DNA of 41,452 bases. Origin: UBA6544 sp049601975. Its GTDB lineage: Bacteria; Pseudomonadota; Alphaproteobacteria; UBA8366. This document shows positions 25,279-33,090 of this stretch, one piece after another. Under the pieces are notes generated by a model that ran no database searches, was not told the origin of the DNA, and saw nothing but the letters and a program-made list of their open reading frames with translations. Numbering within the stretch: the stretch's first letter is position 1; each line of letters opens with the position of its first letter. Location: contig JBMYRC010000022.1 in NCBI GenBank assembly GCA_049601975.1, positions 1-41,452 on the forward strand, read 5' to 3'. The translations under genes and the position numbers were made by a program.

Positions 25279-25748
25279 ATCTAAACGCAGACCTGAAGAA
25301 AAAAGCGCCGACCGAATACTGTTGGCCACAAGGGCGATTGCGCAAAGAGCGAGTAAAGACCTTTGCCGCTGGTGGAATCGGCCAGGCCGCTAAGCAAGTT
25401 CGACACCGTTTTGGAATGCTATCGCCTAGTCTGCCTCGAAAAGGAGCACACTGATCAGAGCTTTAAGAAGTTCCAGCAAAGCAACGAAGTGTTGATGTCT
25501 GCCTTTGGTCAAAGCGGAAATAAACAGTCATGAGCTTAGACGACCTCTCATGGCCGAATACGGACAATATATCCAACTCTCGCGTCACTAAGGGAAACGG
25601 AAGAAACACCGAGCTGCTTGAGCATGTTTACGATACCAAAAACATCTCGAACGAAAGGGCGACTTCGCTGATCAACCGCGCACAACTTTTATCCACACCG
25701 GACAGGCGGCCGCCTGCACGATCGTGACGGTAGATTTCTTGAAAAGAA
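25279..25748. other. intergenic region with two possible coupled small ORFs
   Basis: About 470 bases between the ureohydrolase operon and tRNA-Arg. On the plus strand a frame from a TTG at 25363 to the TGA at 25531-25533 reads like a protein tail, with LECYRLVCLEKEHTDQSFKK. Its stop overlaps an ATG at 25530 that starts a 65-codon frame ending at 25727 (MSLDDLSWPNTDNISNSRVT at its start). I recognise neither. No ribosome binding site is strong. They could be a decayed gene or chance frames. The region also holds the operon promoter on the minus strand. Confidence 0.3.
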
Positions 25749-25825
25749 TGGCGCGCCCGGGAAGACTCGAACTCCCAACCTCCTGATCCGTAGTCAGACG
25801 CTCTATCCAATTGAGCTACGGGCGC
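25749..25825 (-). tRNA. tRNA-Arg (anticodon ACG)
   Basis: A 77-base cloverleaf on the minus strand with encoded CCA. Acceptor stem GCGCCCG pairs with CGGGCGC, followed by discriminator G. The D-arm contains AGCTCAATTGGATAGAGC. The anticodon stem has five pairs around the loop CTACGGA, giving anticodon ACG, which reads CGU and, after conversion of A34 to inosine, CGC and CGA. G37 suits methylation by TrmD (3894-4610). The T-arm is GGGAGTTCGAGTCTTCC. It is a single gene with no neighbouring tRNA. Confidence 0.95.
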
Positions 25826-26000
25826 GCGGCGGTCGGAGACACTACTCAAGGCTGCTGCAGATGACAAGCACCCTAAAAGACAAAATTGCGCGCGCCGCTC
25901 CATATCGTCTCTGACTTGTTCGTTTCCAAGCCCGACCCTAGAATAACTTGATAATTGGGGGCGATCTTATTTTAACGTGGATAACAGTTAAGTTTGTCGG

Positions 26001-26024
26001 AAAACCGCGATAAAACGCGGTTTT
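26001..26024. terminator. bidirectional hairpin terminator
   Basis: Arms AAAACCGCG and CGCGGTTTT, nine perfect pairs, around ATAAAA. The stem ends in T runs on both strands, so it can act for either direction. It lies between the tRNA region and the lipoprotein gene at 26110. Confidence 0.75.
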
Positions 26025-26026
26025 CG

Positions 26027-26055
26027 TTGACAAGATTAGAAAAACGGCGTGTATT
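26027..26055 (+). promoter_or_regulatory. sigma70-type promoter for the lipoprotein gene
   Basis: TTGACA at 26027-26032, then 17 bases and TGTATT at 26050-26055. It follows the hairpin at 26001-26024 directly, and the ORF begins 55 bases later. Confidence 0.6.
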
Positions 26056-26109
26056 CGCAATAGTATAGACGTTAAAAACAATAATGAATTTGCAGGGTGG
26101 CAACCGAGT

Positions 26110-27297
26110 ATGAGTGGAATTAGCAAATTCGTCTTGCCTTTGGCGTGCGGTCTTCTCGTGGCAGGCTGCTCGGAATTATGGCCGTCGCTGGATTCAAAAG
26201 ATCCGGCGGCACCGACGCAGCGCGTTGAAATTCCGCCGTCGCATGCCGAACGAGTCGGAACGCCGTCAGCACCTTCGCAGCTGCGCACAGCGGAAATGCG
26301 CCGTCCACGCGCTATTCAACCGGCGCCGACGACACAAGCCAATGCCACACAACGCGCCGCCGTTGCCAACACGGGCTCGACCGGAACCTTCGTCGGCAAT
26401 AAGGTCACAGCAATGCGCGGCGATCTCGGGAAACTGAGCGGGCGCATCAGCGAGCTTAACAATCGGTTGCGCGGGTATCGCGACGCAACTGCGGCTTCTT
26501 CACAAAAATACCATGCTTTGATGGCGCAAATGAACGCCAAACTGCAAACCGGCACCACGCCCGGCAACCCGACGCTGGTCAACCAGCTGAAAGAAGGTCA
26601 ACAGCAGATCGAGGTCGTGGCAGAGAACATCTCGAACCTGAACGATTTGTCGAGCGACGTGGATGCCGAAGCAGGCACCGCCAGTTGGCTGCTCGATAGC
26701 GTGCGCGCGACCTACGCGCTGAGCGGCGCCGTCGATCTGGATCACGTGCGGCTTCGCGCGCTTGAAGACGAGGTCAATCAAGGGGTCGTGTTGATCGACC
26801 GGTTGTTGAACGAGCTCAGCGCCGACGTCAGTCGTCAGACGACTTATGTGAATAATGAGCGCCACAATTTGCAGCTGATGTCACTCGCCATCAAGAACGG
26901 CGAACTCTACGGCTCCAGTCTGGTGAACCGAGCGTTCAGCCAAAACCAAGCGCGGACCGCCGCGAGGATCCAGTCCAGCCCGACACCTCAATCAACGGAC
27001 CGGCCCCTCGTCGTCATTCGCTTTGACCGGCCCAACGTACCATACCAGCGCGCACTTTATACCGCTGTTAGCCGTGCGTTGGACCGGAAGCCCGACGCTA
27101 CTTTCCAGCTGGTCGCCGTGAGCCCGCAAACTGGCACACCGGCGCGGACCGCGCTTAATAAGACCGCCGCAAAGCGGAATGCCGAAGGTGTGCTTCGCGC
27201 GTTGGCAGGTATGGGATTGCCGGGTCATAAGGTCAGCTTGTCGGCCACGACTAGCAACGACGCCGAGAACAATGAAGTGCGAATTTTCGTGCGGTAA
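26110..27297 (+). CDS. lipoprotein of unknown function with central coiled coil
   Basis: 395 residues with a lipoprotein signal: MSGISKFVLPLACGLLVAGC, lipobox ending in Cys20. A Pro/Ala/Thr-rich linker (20-90) precedes a helical region of about 200 residues (GDLGKLSGRISELNNRLRGY and following) likely to form coiled coils, with repeated DLSSDVDAEA-like helices. The C-terminal 110 residues, RPLVVIRFDRPNVPYQRALY and AAKRNAEGVLRALAGMGLPG, resemble the OmpA/Pal C-terminal fold in outline, with LSATTSNDAENNEVRIFVR at the end. It may tether to peptidoglycan, but I could not see the classical binding motif. It is followed by gpt after 112 bases. Confidence 0.75.
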   Translation: MSGISKFVLPLACGLLVAGCSELWPSLDSKDPAAPTQRVEIPPSHAERVGTPSAPSQLRTAEMRRPRAIQPAPTTQANATQRAAVANTGSTGTFVGNKVTAMRGDLGKLSGRISELNNRLRGYRDATAASSQKYHALMAQMNAKLQTGTTPGNPTLVNQLKEGQQQIEVVAENISNLNDLSSDVDAEAGTASWLLDSVRATYALSGAVDLDHVRLRALEDEVNQGVVLIDRLLNELSADVSRQTTYVNNERHNLQLMSLAIKNGELYGSSLVNRAFSQNQARTAARIQSSPTPQSTDRPLVVIRFDRPNVPYQRALYTAVSRALDRKPDATFQLVAVSPQTGTPARTALNKTAAKRNAEGVLRALAGMGLPGHKVSLSATTSNDAENNEVRIFVR

Positions 27298-27409
27298 AGA
27301 CTTTCGGTCCTTCCAGAGATGCGATGACGGCGCCGCGTGGAATTCCCACCAGGCGCCGTTTTCATACCGACTGGCATTACCTGGCGGCGTTCCAAGGCGA
27401 AAAACACAG

Positions 27410-27886
27410 ATGACAGCCGAAAACATAAAAGAGTTCCCAGTTTCTTGGGATGAACTGCACCGTCATGCAAGGGCCTTGGCTTGGCGGCTCCTGGGGGCAG
27501 GGCCGTTCGAAGGCATCGTTGCGATTACCCGAGGCGGCCTGGTGCCGGCATCGATCATTGCCCGAGAGCTGAATATTCGTCTGATCGACACAATCGGAAT
27601 CGCGTCCTACGACCATCAAGATCAAGGCGCGGCTCGTGTATTGAAGGAAGCCGACGCCGGAGATGGCAATGGTTGGCTAATCGTCGATGATCTCGTCGAT
27701 ACTGGCGCGACCGCTAGGATCGTGCGGGAACGGATCCCCAAGGCCCATTTCGCTACCATCTACGCCAAGCCCGCCGGCCGACCCTTAGTGGATACCTTCA
27801 TTACTGAAGTCAGCCAGGATACCTGGATTCTATTTCCATGGGACGTGGCACTTGCCTATGCGCCGCCCATCGGTGGCGGAAATTAG
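27410..27886 (+). CDS. gpt: xanthine phosphoribosyltransferase
   Basis: Purine salvage enzyme that joins xanthine or guanine to PRPP. The ATG at 27410 gives 158 residues, and the PRPP-binding loop is LIVDDLVDTGATAR near residue 85. GIVAITRGGLVPASIIAREL and WDVALAYAPP also match the GPT group. A longer frame from 27179 overlaps the lipoprotein gene and has no family support. It is convergent with panC after a 12-base gap. Confidence 0.94.
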   Translation: MTAENIKEFPVSWDELHRHARALAWRLLGAGPFEGIVAITRGGLVPASIIARELNIRLIDTIGIASYDHQDQGAARVLKEADAGDGNGWLIVDDLVDTGATARIVRERIPKAHFATIYAKPAGRPLVDTFITEVSQDTWILFPWDVALAYAPPIGGGN

Positions 27887-27898
27887 AATGTCGATCAC

Positions 27899-28750
27899 CT
27901 AGACGGCAACGTTATCGATCAATCGGGTCGAGCCGAGATGCGCAGCGACGAAGACCCGCCCCGGTTTGCTCGGAAAATCGATCGGCCCCAACATCTCTGC
28001 CTCCAAGACCTCCAGATACTCGATGCTGTCGAAACCGCATGTCGCGAGCTCTTCTTGCCCCCAGCGGACAGCCGCTTCGGCGCTTATACCATCGGCAACT
28101 CGGGCGGCCACATCTCGGATGACCCGACAAAGCGCCGGCGCCACCGCGCGTTGTTCGCTTGAAAGATAGACATTGCGCGATGACATCGCCAAACCGTCCG
28201 CTTCCCGCACCGTCGGCACCGGCACGACTTCAATCGGAATGTCGAGATCACGCGCCATGCGGCGGACAACTAAAAACTGCTGATAGTCCTTTTCACCAAA
28301 ATAGGCGCGATCCGCCTGGGATTGGTTGAACAATTTGCTCACAACCGTCGCTACACCGCCAAAATGTACCGGCCGGCCAAATCCGCAAAGGACTTCCGTA
28401 ATTCCGTCGACCCGCACCTTCGTGGCAAATCCGTCGGGATACATTTCACCAGCACCCGGCATGAAAGCTAAATCCGTTTCCAACTCCCGGAGTTTCGCCA
28501 GATCCCCCAACTCACCGCGCGGATAAGCATCGAGATCTTCATCGGCGGCAAATTGGGTTGGGTTGATGAAAATTGTCGCGATGACCCGGTCGCATTCAGC
28601 TTTAGCAGCCCGCACCAGCGCTAAATGACCGTCATGTAGCGCGCCCATCGTCGGCACGACACCAACGACGTCTCCCGCGCGTCTCCACTCTTCAACTTCT
28701 TTACGCATTGCGGCAACCGAGCGTGCCACAATAGGAATCTCTTTGGTCAT
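27899..28750 (-). CDS. panC: pantothenate synthetase
   Basis: ATP-dependent ligation of pantoate and beta-alanine in pantothenate and CoA synthesis. The 283-residue frame contains VPTMGALHDGHLALVRAAK (HxGH nucleotide motif at the N-terminus), VSIFINPTQF-type IATIFINPTQFAADEDLDAY, the KDYQQ motif in GEKDYQQFLVVRRM and the SSRN motif in AMSSRNVYLS. No panB or panD gene is adjacent. Confidence 0.96.
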   Translation of the reverse strand: MTKEIPIVARSVAAMRKEVEEWRRAGDVVGVVPTMGALHDGHLALVRAAKAECDRVIATIFINPTQFAADEDLDAYPRGELGDLAKLRELETDLAFMPGAGEMYPDGFATKVRVDGITEVLCGFGRPVHFGGVATVVSKLFNQSQADRAYFGEKDYQQFLVVRRMARDLDIPIEVVPVPTVREADGLAMSSRNVYLSSEQRAVAPALCRVIRDVAARVADGISAEAAVRWGQEELATCGFDSIEYLEVLEAEMLGPIDFPSKPGRVFVAAHLGSTRLIDNVAV

Positions 28751-28850
28751 TACAGCCGAATCCCTTCGAAAACCGCGACAAATGACGATTTCGTTAGCTG
28801 TTTAGTGCAATTGTTGCGATGCAGCAATACCAGTAAGGCCACTGAATCTT

Positions 28851-29573
28851 TCAGCTGCCGTCCGACAGATTCTGCAACGTCTTCCGGTCGAACAGTGCTA
28901 CCATATTACCGAGCAGCAAGCGGATCGCACTGCTACTCTTAAGATTGGTGAATGTGCGGCTCACGGTTTCCATCGTTAGACCCAGATAATCGGCGATATC
29001 TGCTCTGCTCATAGGCAGAGAAATCGGCGAGGGCGCATCGCCGCGTTGTCGGGCGCGTTCCGATACGTATAATAGGAAAGACGCCACTTTCTCAAGCGCC
29101 ATTTTCCGTCCCAGAAGCAGCATCTGGTCTTGCGCCTGCGCCAATTCGTTCGACGCGACTTCGAGCAACTGTTTTTCAAACTTTGGGAATTCGTCGAACA
29201 ACGCTTCAAACCGCACGCGGGGGAAACGGCAGAGCGTCACATCCGAGACAACTTCGGAAAAATTTTCATATTCCTGGTTCAGCGCAATTCCGAGAAAATC
29301 TCCCTGGAAAAGAAATCCCGTAATTTGTCGGCGCCCATCGGGCAATAATTTATAGAGCTTCACAGCGCCGCCGGTAATGTTAAACAGCGATTCGGCGGAT
29401 TCGCCTTCGTCGATTATCGTCTGGCGGGGCGATAGCAATTGGATGTGCGCGATCGACGCCATCCGCGACAACTCGGAATTATCCAAGACGCCGCAAATCG
29501 ACATTTCCCGAATGCTGCAAGCTGCACAGGGGTTTCCGATATCGGACTCCAAACGTTTTTGAGCGAATTGCAA
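28851..29573 (-). CDS. fnr: Crp/Fnr-family regulator with Fnr-type cysteines
   Basis: 240 residues. The N-terminus has Cys16, Cys19 and Cys27 in GNPCAACSIREMSICGVL, and Cys115 lies in the cyclic-nucleotide-like domain, giving the four cysteines of an oxygen-sensing 4Fe-4S Fnr. The effector domain has SLFNITGGAVKLYKLLPDGR. The HTH reads SRADIADYLGLTMETVSRTF, with Glu and SR in the positions that recognise the TTGAT half-site. The best start in the frame is a TTG at 29573, with no ATG before the cysteines. A perfect FNR box lies 64 bases upstream, at 29637-29650. Confidence 0.9.
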   Translation of the reverse strand: MQFAQKRLESDIGNPCAACSIREMSICGVLDNSELSRMASIAHIQLLSPRQTIIDEGESAESLFNITGGAVKLYKLLPDGRRQITGFLFQGDFLGIALNQEYENFSEVVSDVTLCRFPRVRFEALFDEFPKFEKQLLEVASNELAQAQDQMLLLGRKMALEKVASFLLYVSERARQRGDAPSPISLPMSRADIADYLGLTMETVSRTFTNLKSSSAIRLLLGNMVALFDRKTLQNLSDGS

Positions 29574-29636
29574 TATATTTTACGTGGCCGTCCCAGCGCC
29601 AAACCACAACGAAGAAGCCTAATCCATGGCAGCTGT

Positions 29637-29650
29637 TTGATGCAAATCAA
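29637..29650. promoter_or_regulatory. FNR/anaerobox TTGAT-N4-ATCAA
   Basis: TTGAT GCAA ATCAA, a perfect match to the FNR consensus, extended by one base on each side (TTTGAT and ATCAAA). It lies between the Fnr-family gene, minus strand, which it would regulate from 64 bases upstream, and the acetyltransferase frame, which begins 15 bases downstream. Confidence 0.8.
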
Positions 29651-29664
29651 AGACTTAAATAGGT

Positions 29665-30153
29665 ATGAGCCTCCAAGCTGCTGCAATGACGTATCCGTTG
29701 GAAATCAAACCCTTGGAGCCGGAACATAGCCCGCAGGCCTTCCCACTCATCCAATCTATCTGTCCGCAATTAAACTTGGCCAACTGGACGGATTTCTTTG
29801 AAGGCGTCGCTTAAACACTGGGGCCAAAGAACGCGGGCATCATTGCCTCATTGACCGCGCGCGGATATATCCAAGCCCTTTTCAGCTATTCCGCCATTCC
29901 TAGCTTACAGCACGGTAAAATCCTCGGCGTCGACAACTTTGTTGCCTTCGATTTCCCCGACCGTTTAGGGATTATGCGGAAAATCGTTGCAAGAATGGAT
30001 ACCCTGGCGTTGAGTCACAATTGTGGCTCGGTGCATGTCAATCTGCCGGACCCCGCGATAAAAGGATCAAAACAAGCCGATCCGTTACTCGAAGCCTTCG
30101 AGGCCAATGGCCACAACCTGCAAAGGTTTGGCCTCTGTAAGTTTGTCGAGTAG
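29665..30153 (+). pseudogene. GNAT-like acetyltransferase with one in-frame TAA
   Basis: From ATG 29665 the frame reads MTYPLEIKPLEPEHSPQAFP, then FPLIQSICPQLNLANWTDFF and a TAA at 29812-29814. It continues in the same frame as TLGPKNAGIIASLTARGYIQ, GLFSYSA-type ALFSYSAIPSLQHGKILGVD, FDFPDRLGIMRKIVARMDTL and HVNLPDPAIKGSKQADPLLE up to 30153. That is the layout of a GNAT-type protein. No frameshift is needed, only one stop. Either the gene is newly broken, or the stop is read through, or the base call is wrong. It is convergent with the histidine kinase, its stop only two bases from that gene's stop. Confidence 0.8.
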
Positions 30154-30155
30154 TC

Positions 30156-31517
30156 CTATTCCGTCGGCGGGTATGCCCGTAAGCAGGTACCGTCAACGCC
30201 GGTTTCGACGAGTTCCAAACCGCCCCTGTGATTGCGCATTAACTCGCCGGCAATGGCCAGCCCGAGACCCGTTCCGCCGGCACGCGCCGATCCGTCAAAC
30301 GGCTTGAACAAATTTGCTAGCGCCCTCGGCGGCAGGACCGGGCCATCGTCCCGCAGACCAATCTCGAATCCCCTCCCGTTCATATGCGCCGACACCACAA
30401 GCTTGCCCGCACCGGCTTCCGCGGCATTGCAGGCAATATTATTGACAATCCGATAAAGTTGTTCGCGGTCAGCCGTCACCTCGACGGTAGGTTCGATTTC
30501 ATTTTCTAAATTAAGACCCAACTCGCCATCCGGCGTCAGGTTGGAACTTACCTCGCTAATCAACGCCCGGAGCGCGAAAGGTTTGGTTTTCAGATCTTTC
30601 TGCTCTTTTCCGACATAGCTCAGGGTCTCCGCACATAGGGAGACAGCCCGTTCGATGGAGGAAATGATAAGCGGCGTAATATGACGGACTTCCGGGTCTT
30701 GGCTCGTCTCCAAGCGGTCCGAGACCAATAGGCCGGAGGATAGAATCTCGCGAAGATCATGATTAACCTTCCCTACCGCCGTGCCCAACGCGGCCAAATG
30801 AGATTTTTGCTTAAGGGCATTGCGCACATCAGATTGCATTGACGCCAATTCGCGCTCCGCCACGCCAATCTCGTCAGGACGCTCGTTCGGTTGGAAGGCC
30901 TGGCTCGCATCTTGTGAGTTTTCGCGAAAGGCCGCGATATTCTCGGTCAACCTTCGCATGGGCCGCACCACCAGCCATTGCAGGGAAAAATAAACCAGCG
31001 CGGCGGTGATGAGAAAAATGAGCAGCGGCAGTAGGAATATCCGCCACGCGAAATCTACCAGCGAATCATGCAACGCGTTCTCGTGCAGCACGATTTCGAC
31101 AATCACTTCCGGATGTTTCGGCGACCGACCGATAACCCGTAAAACAAGGTCTTCCGTGCGCAACAAATTCGAGAATGGATCGGTCAGCAGCGTTGACCAT
31201 CCCACTTCGATCAGATTGACGGTCTCCGCAACAGACGGCGGCATATCGCTCGAGAGCACCAAACGCGCCGCACCGCGTCGCAGACTAATCGCCGCCGCGT
31301 CGACATAACTGAGCAACTGATTGCGCAAAATTTCGCGCACCATACCATCCGACGTGGCGTCCAGGAGGAGCACCGCTAAATGCGCGGCACCCAACTTCTC
31401 GTCGAGCCAGAAGACGCGATAACGCGCGACGGAAGGTCCGAAGATCAACACTTCGGCCAACATCACGAAAAAGATCGTCAGAACCAGCAGCCAGGCCAAT
31501 AGGTTACGCATATACAC
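30156..31517 (-). CDS. sensor histidine kinase
   Basis: 453-residue membrane kinase. Hydrophobic segments are near residues 5-25 and 160-185, enclosing a periplasmic domain of about 130 residues, and a HAMP-like VVRPMRRLTENIAAF follows. The H-box is VNHDLREIL, the N-box NNIACNAAEA, and the G-boxes RDDGPVLPP and GGTGLGLAIAGELM. No response regulator adjoins it. The only receiver in the window is the broken one near 11405-12008. What it senses is unknown. The ATG at 31517 is chosen. A second lies two codons in. Confidence 0.9.
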   Translation of the reverse strand: MYMRNLLAWLLVLTIFFVMLAEVLIFGPSVARYRVFWLDEKLGAAHLAVLLLDATSDGMVREILRNQLLSYVDAAAISLRRGAARLVLSSDMPPSVAETVNLIEVGWSTLLTDPFSNLLRTEDLVLRVIGRSPKHPEVIVEIVLHENALHDSLVDFAWRIFLLPLLIFLITAALVYFSLQWLVVRPMRRLTENIAAFRENSQDASQAFQPNERPDEIGVAERELASMQSDVRNALKQKSHLAALGTAVGKVNHDLREILSSGLLVSDRLETSQDPEVRHITPLIISSIERAVSLCAETLSYVGKEQKDLKTKPFALRALISEVSSNLTPDGELGLNLENEIEPTVEVTADREQLYRIVNNIACNAAEAGAGKLVVSAHMNGRGFEIGLRDDGPVLPPRALANLFKPFDGSARAGGTGLGLAIAGELMRNHRGGLELVETGVDGTCLRAYPPTE

Positions 31518-31544
31518 GACTCTTCTGTTTACCTGCCACCACCT

Positions 31545-32130
31545 AGGATGCCGACGGCGACGCGAATAAATGAAAGTGCCCGGAATGATGCCGATATATG
31601 TAGCTAATACGCAGTGTTGCAGCGATACCCCCAGAAACGCGGGAACTCAATTGACGATCCAAAACGGAGCAATCACGATCATCCGCAAGACCAACAGATA
31701 GCTGACGGCATTCTGCCAAAATCCCACTTCCAAACGATGGAGCCAAGGCCCCGCCCGCGTGCGGGGTGGGTCGCCAATGGCGGATTTAGCAATGGTGAAT
31801 AAAAGCGCCGCGCCGAGCGTAGCACCCGTAACGCTGTAGACCGTTCCGAGCCATTGTCCGAACAGCAATCCCCCGGCAATCGACAAAAACATGCTGACCA
31901 GCGGCAAAAATGTGACTGCTACCGCATAGCCGAATAAAAATACGATGCCGTTGACTAACGAATGCACCTCGACTTGATCGGCTAGACACATGCGGCGGCC
32001 GTGTAATTCTTCGTAGGTTACGAAACGGTCGAAATCAAAAAGGAAAACGCCAGGAGGCCTAGAACCGAAACTGCCAGCGGTAGCAACCGGCGCCAGGCTA
32101 GTGCCGATCCGCTATTCCCTCTCGGCATAT
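31545..32130 (-). pseudogene. TVP38/TMEM64-family membrane protein, disrupted
   Basis: From ATG 32130 the minus strand reads RRLLPLAVSVLGLLAFSFLI and then a TAA. A one-base shift near 32040 restores FDFDRFVTYEELHGRR and the DedA-like core of the VTT domain, FLPLVSMFLSIAGGLLFGQW and LGATLGAALLFTIAKSAIGD, GPWLHRLEVGFWQNAVSYLL. A TGA at 31649-31647 interrupts PFWIVN, after which LGVSLQHCVLATYIGIIPGT and FIYS follow before the frame is lost near 31560. Three lesions. The next gene on the strand is the histidine kinase. Confidence 0.85.
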
Positions 32131-32259
32131 CCATTCATCTTTCATTTCCGCCGCTTCAAATCGAAACAACCGGTGTGATAATCAGTACACCTTGCTCTGT
32201 TTTCGCGCCATTCACCATGAAGTGACATCACATTGGGGAACATTGGGTGAGGAGGTGCA

Positions 32260-32288
32260 TTGACTTACGTCTGCCGACCTTCTATACA
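32260..32288 (+). promoter_or_regulatory. sigma70-type promoter of rpmH
   Basis: TTGACT at 32260-32265, a spacer of exactly 17 bases, and TATACA at 32283-32288. The rpmH start codon is 36 bases downstream of the -10. Confidence 0.7.
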
Positions 32289-32323
32289 GCGCCCCATTTA
32301 TTTAGCCGTATGGAGTTATTGCC

Positions 32324-32458
32324 GTGAAGAGGACATTTCAGCCGAGCCGCCTTGTGCGCGCGCGTCGCCATGGCTTCCGTAGCCGTATGGCCACCAAAGC
32401 AGGGCGGCGCGTTCTAGCCCGTCGCCGCGCCAGGGGCCGCAAACGCCTCTCTGCGTGA
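32324..32458 (+). CDS. rpmH: 50S ribosomal protein L34
   Basis: 44 residues from a GTG start at 32324, KRTFQPSRLVRARRHGFRSR, then MATKAGRRVLARRRARGRKRLSA. This is the complete family sequence. It was missed by automatic calls that require ATG or more than 60 codons. It leads the rpmH-rnpA-yidD-yidC-engB set. A good sigma70 promoter is 36 bases upstream. Confidence 0.96.
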   Translation: MKRTFQPSRLVRARRHGFRSRMATKAGRRVLARRRARGRKRLSA

Positions 32459-32462
32459 TGAC

Positions 32463-32816
32463 ATGACCCGCGCCGTCGAAACCTTAAAACGACGGCGCGA
32501 GTTTTTGCGTGTCACACGGGCGCGCCGTAGCAGTCCGACCCGTGGTTTGGTGCTGCAGGCCTGTGTCAGTGCCGCGATTTCGGAGAAAGTTCGGGTCGGG
32601 TTCACCGCAAGCCGCAAAGTCGGTAACGCAGTTAAGCGCAATCGAGCCCGGAGGCGCTTGCGTGCCGCCGTCGAGAAGGTTATGCCTCTGCACGCTGCGG
32701 CGGGCTACGATTATGTCGTTATTGCCCGCGCAGGCACGGTCGAAAGATCGTTCGGAGCTTTAACACGGGATTTGGAAACCGCGCTCAAACGTCTCAACGT
32801 TTGGCGCGAGGAATGA
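32463..32816 (+). CDS. rnpA: ribonuclease P protein component
   Basis: Protein subunit of RNase P, which matures tRNA 5-prime ends. 117 residues with TLKRRREFLRVTRARRSSPT at the N-terminus, VRVGFTASRKVGNAVKRNRA (the RNR motif, KVGNAVKRNRARRRLR) and YDYVVIARAGT. The start is 4 bases after the rpmH stop. Confidence 0.95.
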   Translation: MTRAVETLKRRREFLRVTRARRSSPTRGLVLQACVSAAISEKVRVGFTASRKVGNAVKRNRARRRLRAAVEKVMPLHAAAGYDYVVIARAGTVERSFGALTRDLETALKRLNVWREE

Positions 32817-32829
32817 AGCGGAAAGCAAT

Positions 32830-33090
32830 ATGGGTTTGGCGGCGAGGGCGCTGCGTGCGGCGGTTCGGTTCTATCAATTAACACTCTCTTGGTTGGCGGC
32901 AGGCAGTTGCCGCCATTCACCAAGCTGTTCGGCCTACGCGATTGAAGCCTTGGAACGACACGGTGCCCTGCGCGGCGGCTGGCTGGCGTTGCAGCGACTG
33001 TCGCGTTGCCACCCATGGGGTGCCGCGGGATACGATCCCGTACCTGACGGTCCCAGCCGTCTCGATCTCAGTAATTCCGGAGGCGCCTGA
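32830..33090 (+). CDS. yidD: membrane protein insertion efficiency factor
   Basis: 86-residue YidD family protein. The core AAGSCRHSPSCSAYAIEALE has the conserved cysteines, and RHGALRGGWLALQRLSRCHP, WGAAGYDPVPD follow. It sits between rnpA and yidC, as in most bacteria. Its stop overlaps the yidC start. Confidence 0.94.
   Translation: MGLAARALRAAVRFYQLTLSWLAAGSCRHSPSCSAYAIEALERHGALRGGWLALQRLSRCHPWGAAGYDPVPDGPSRLDLSNSGGA

Noticed and set aside
10901..32130. Stop-codon recoding as explanation of the interrupted genes
   Set aside because: TAA, TAG and TGA all occur inside the broken genes, and most also carry frameshifts. Housekeeping genes have none.
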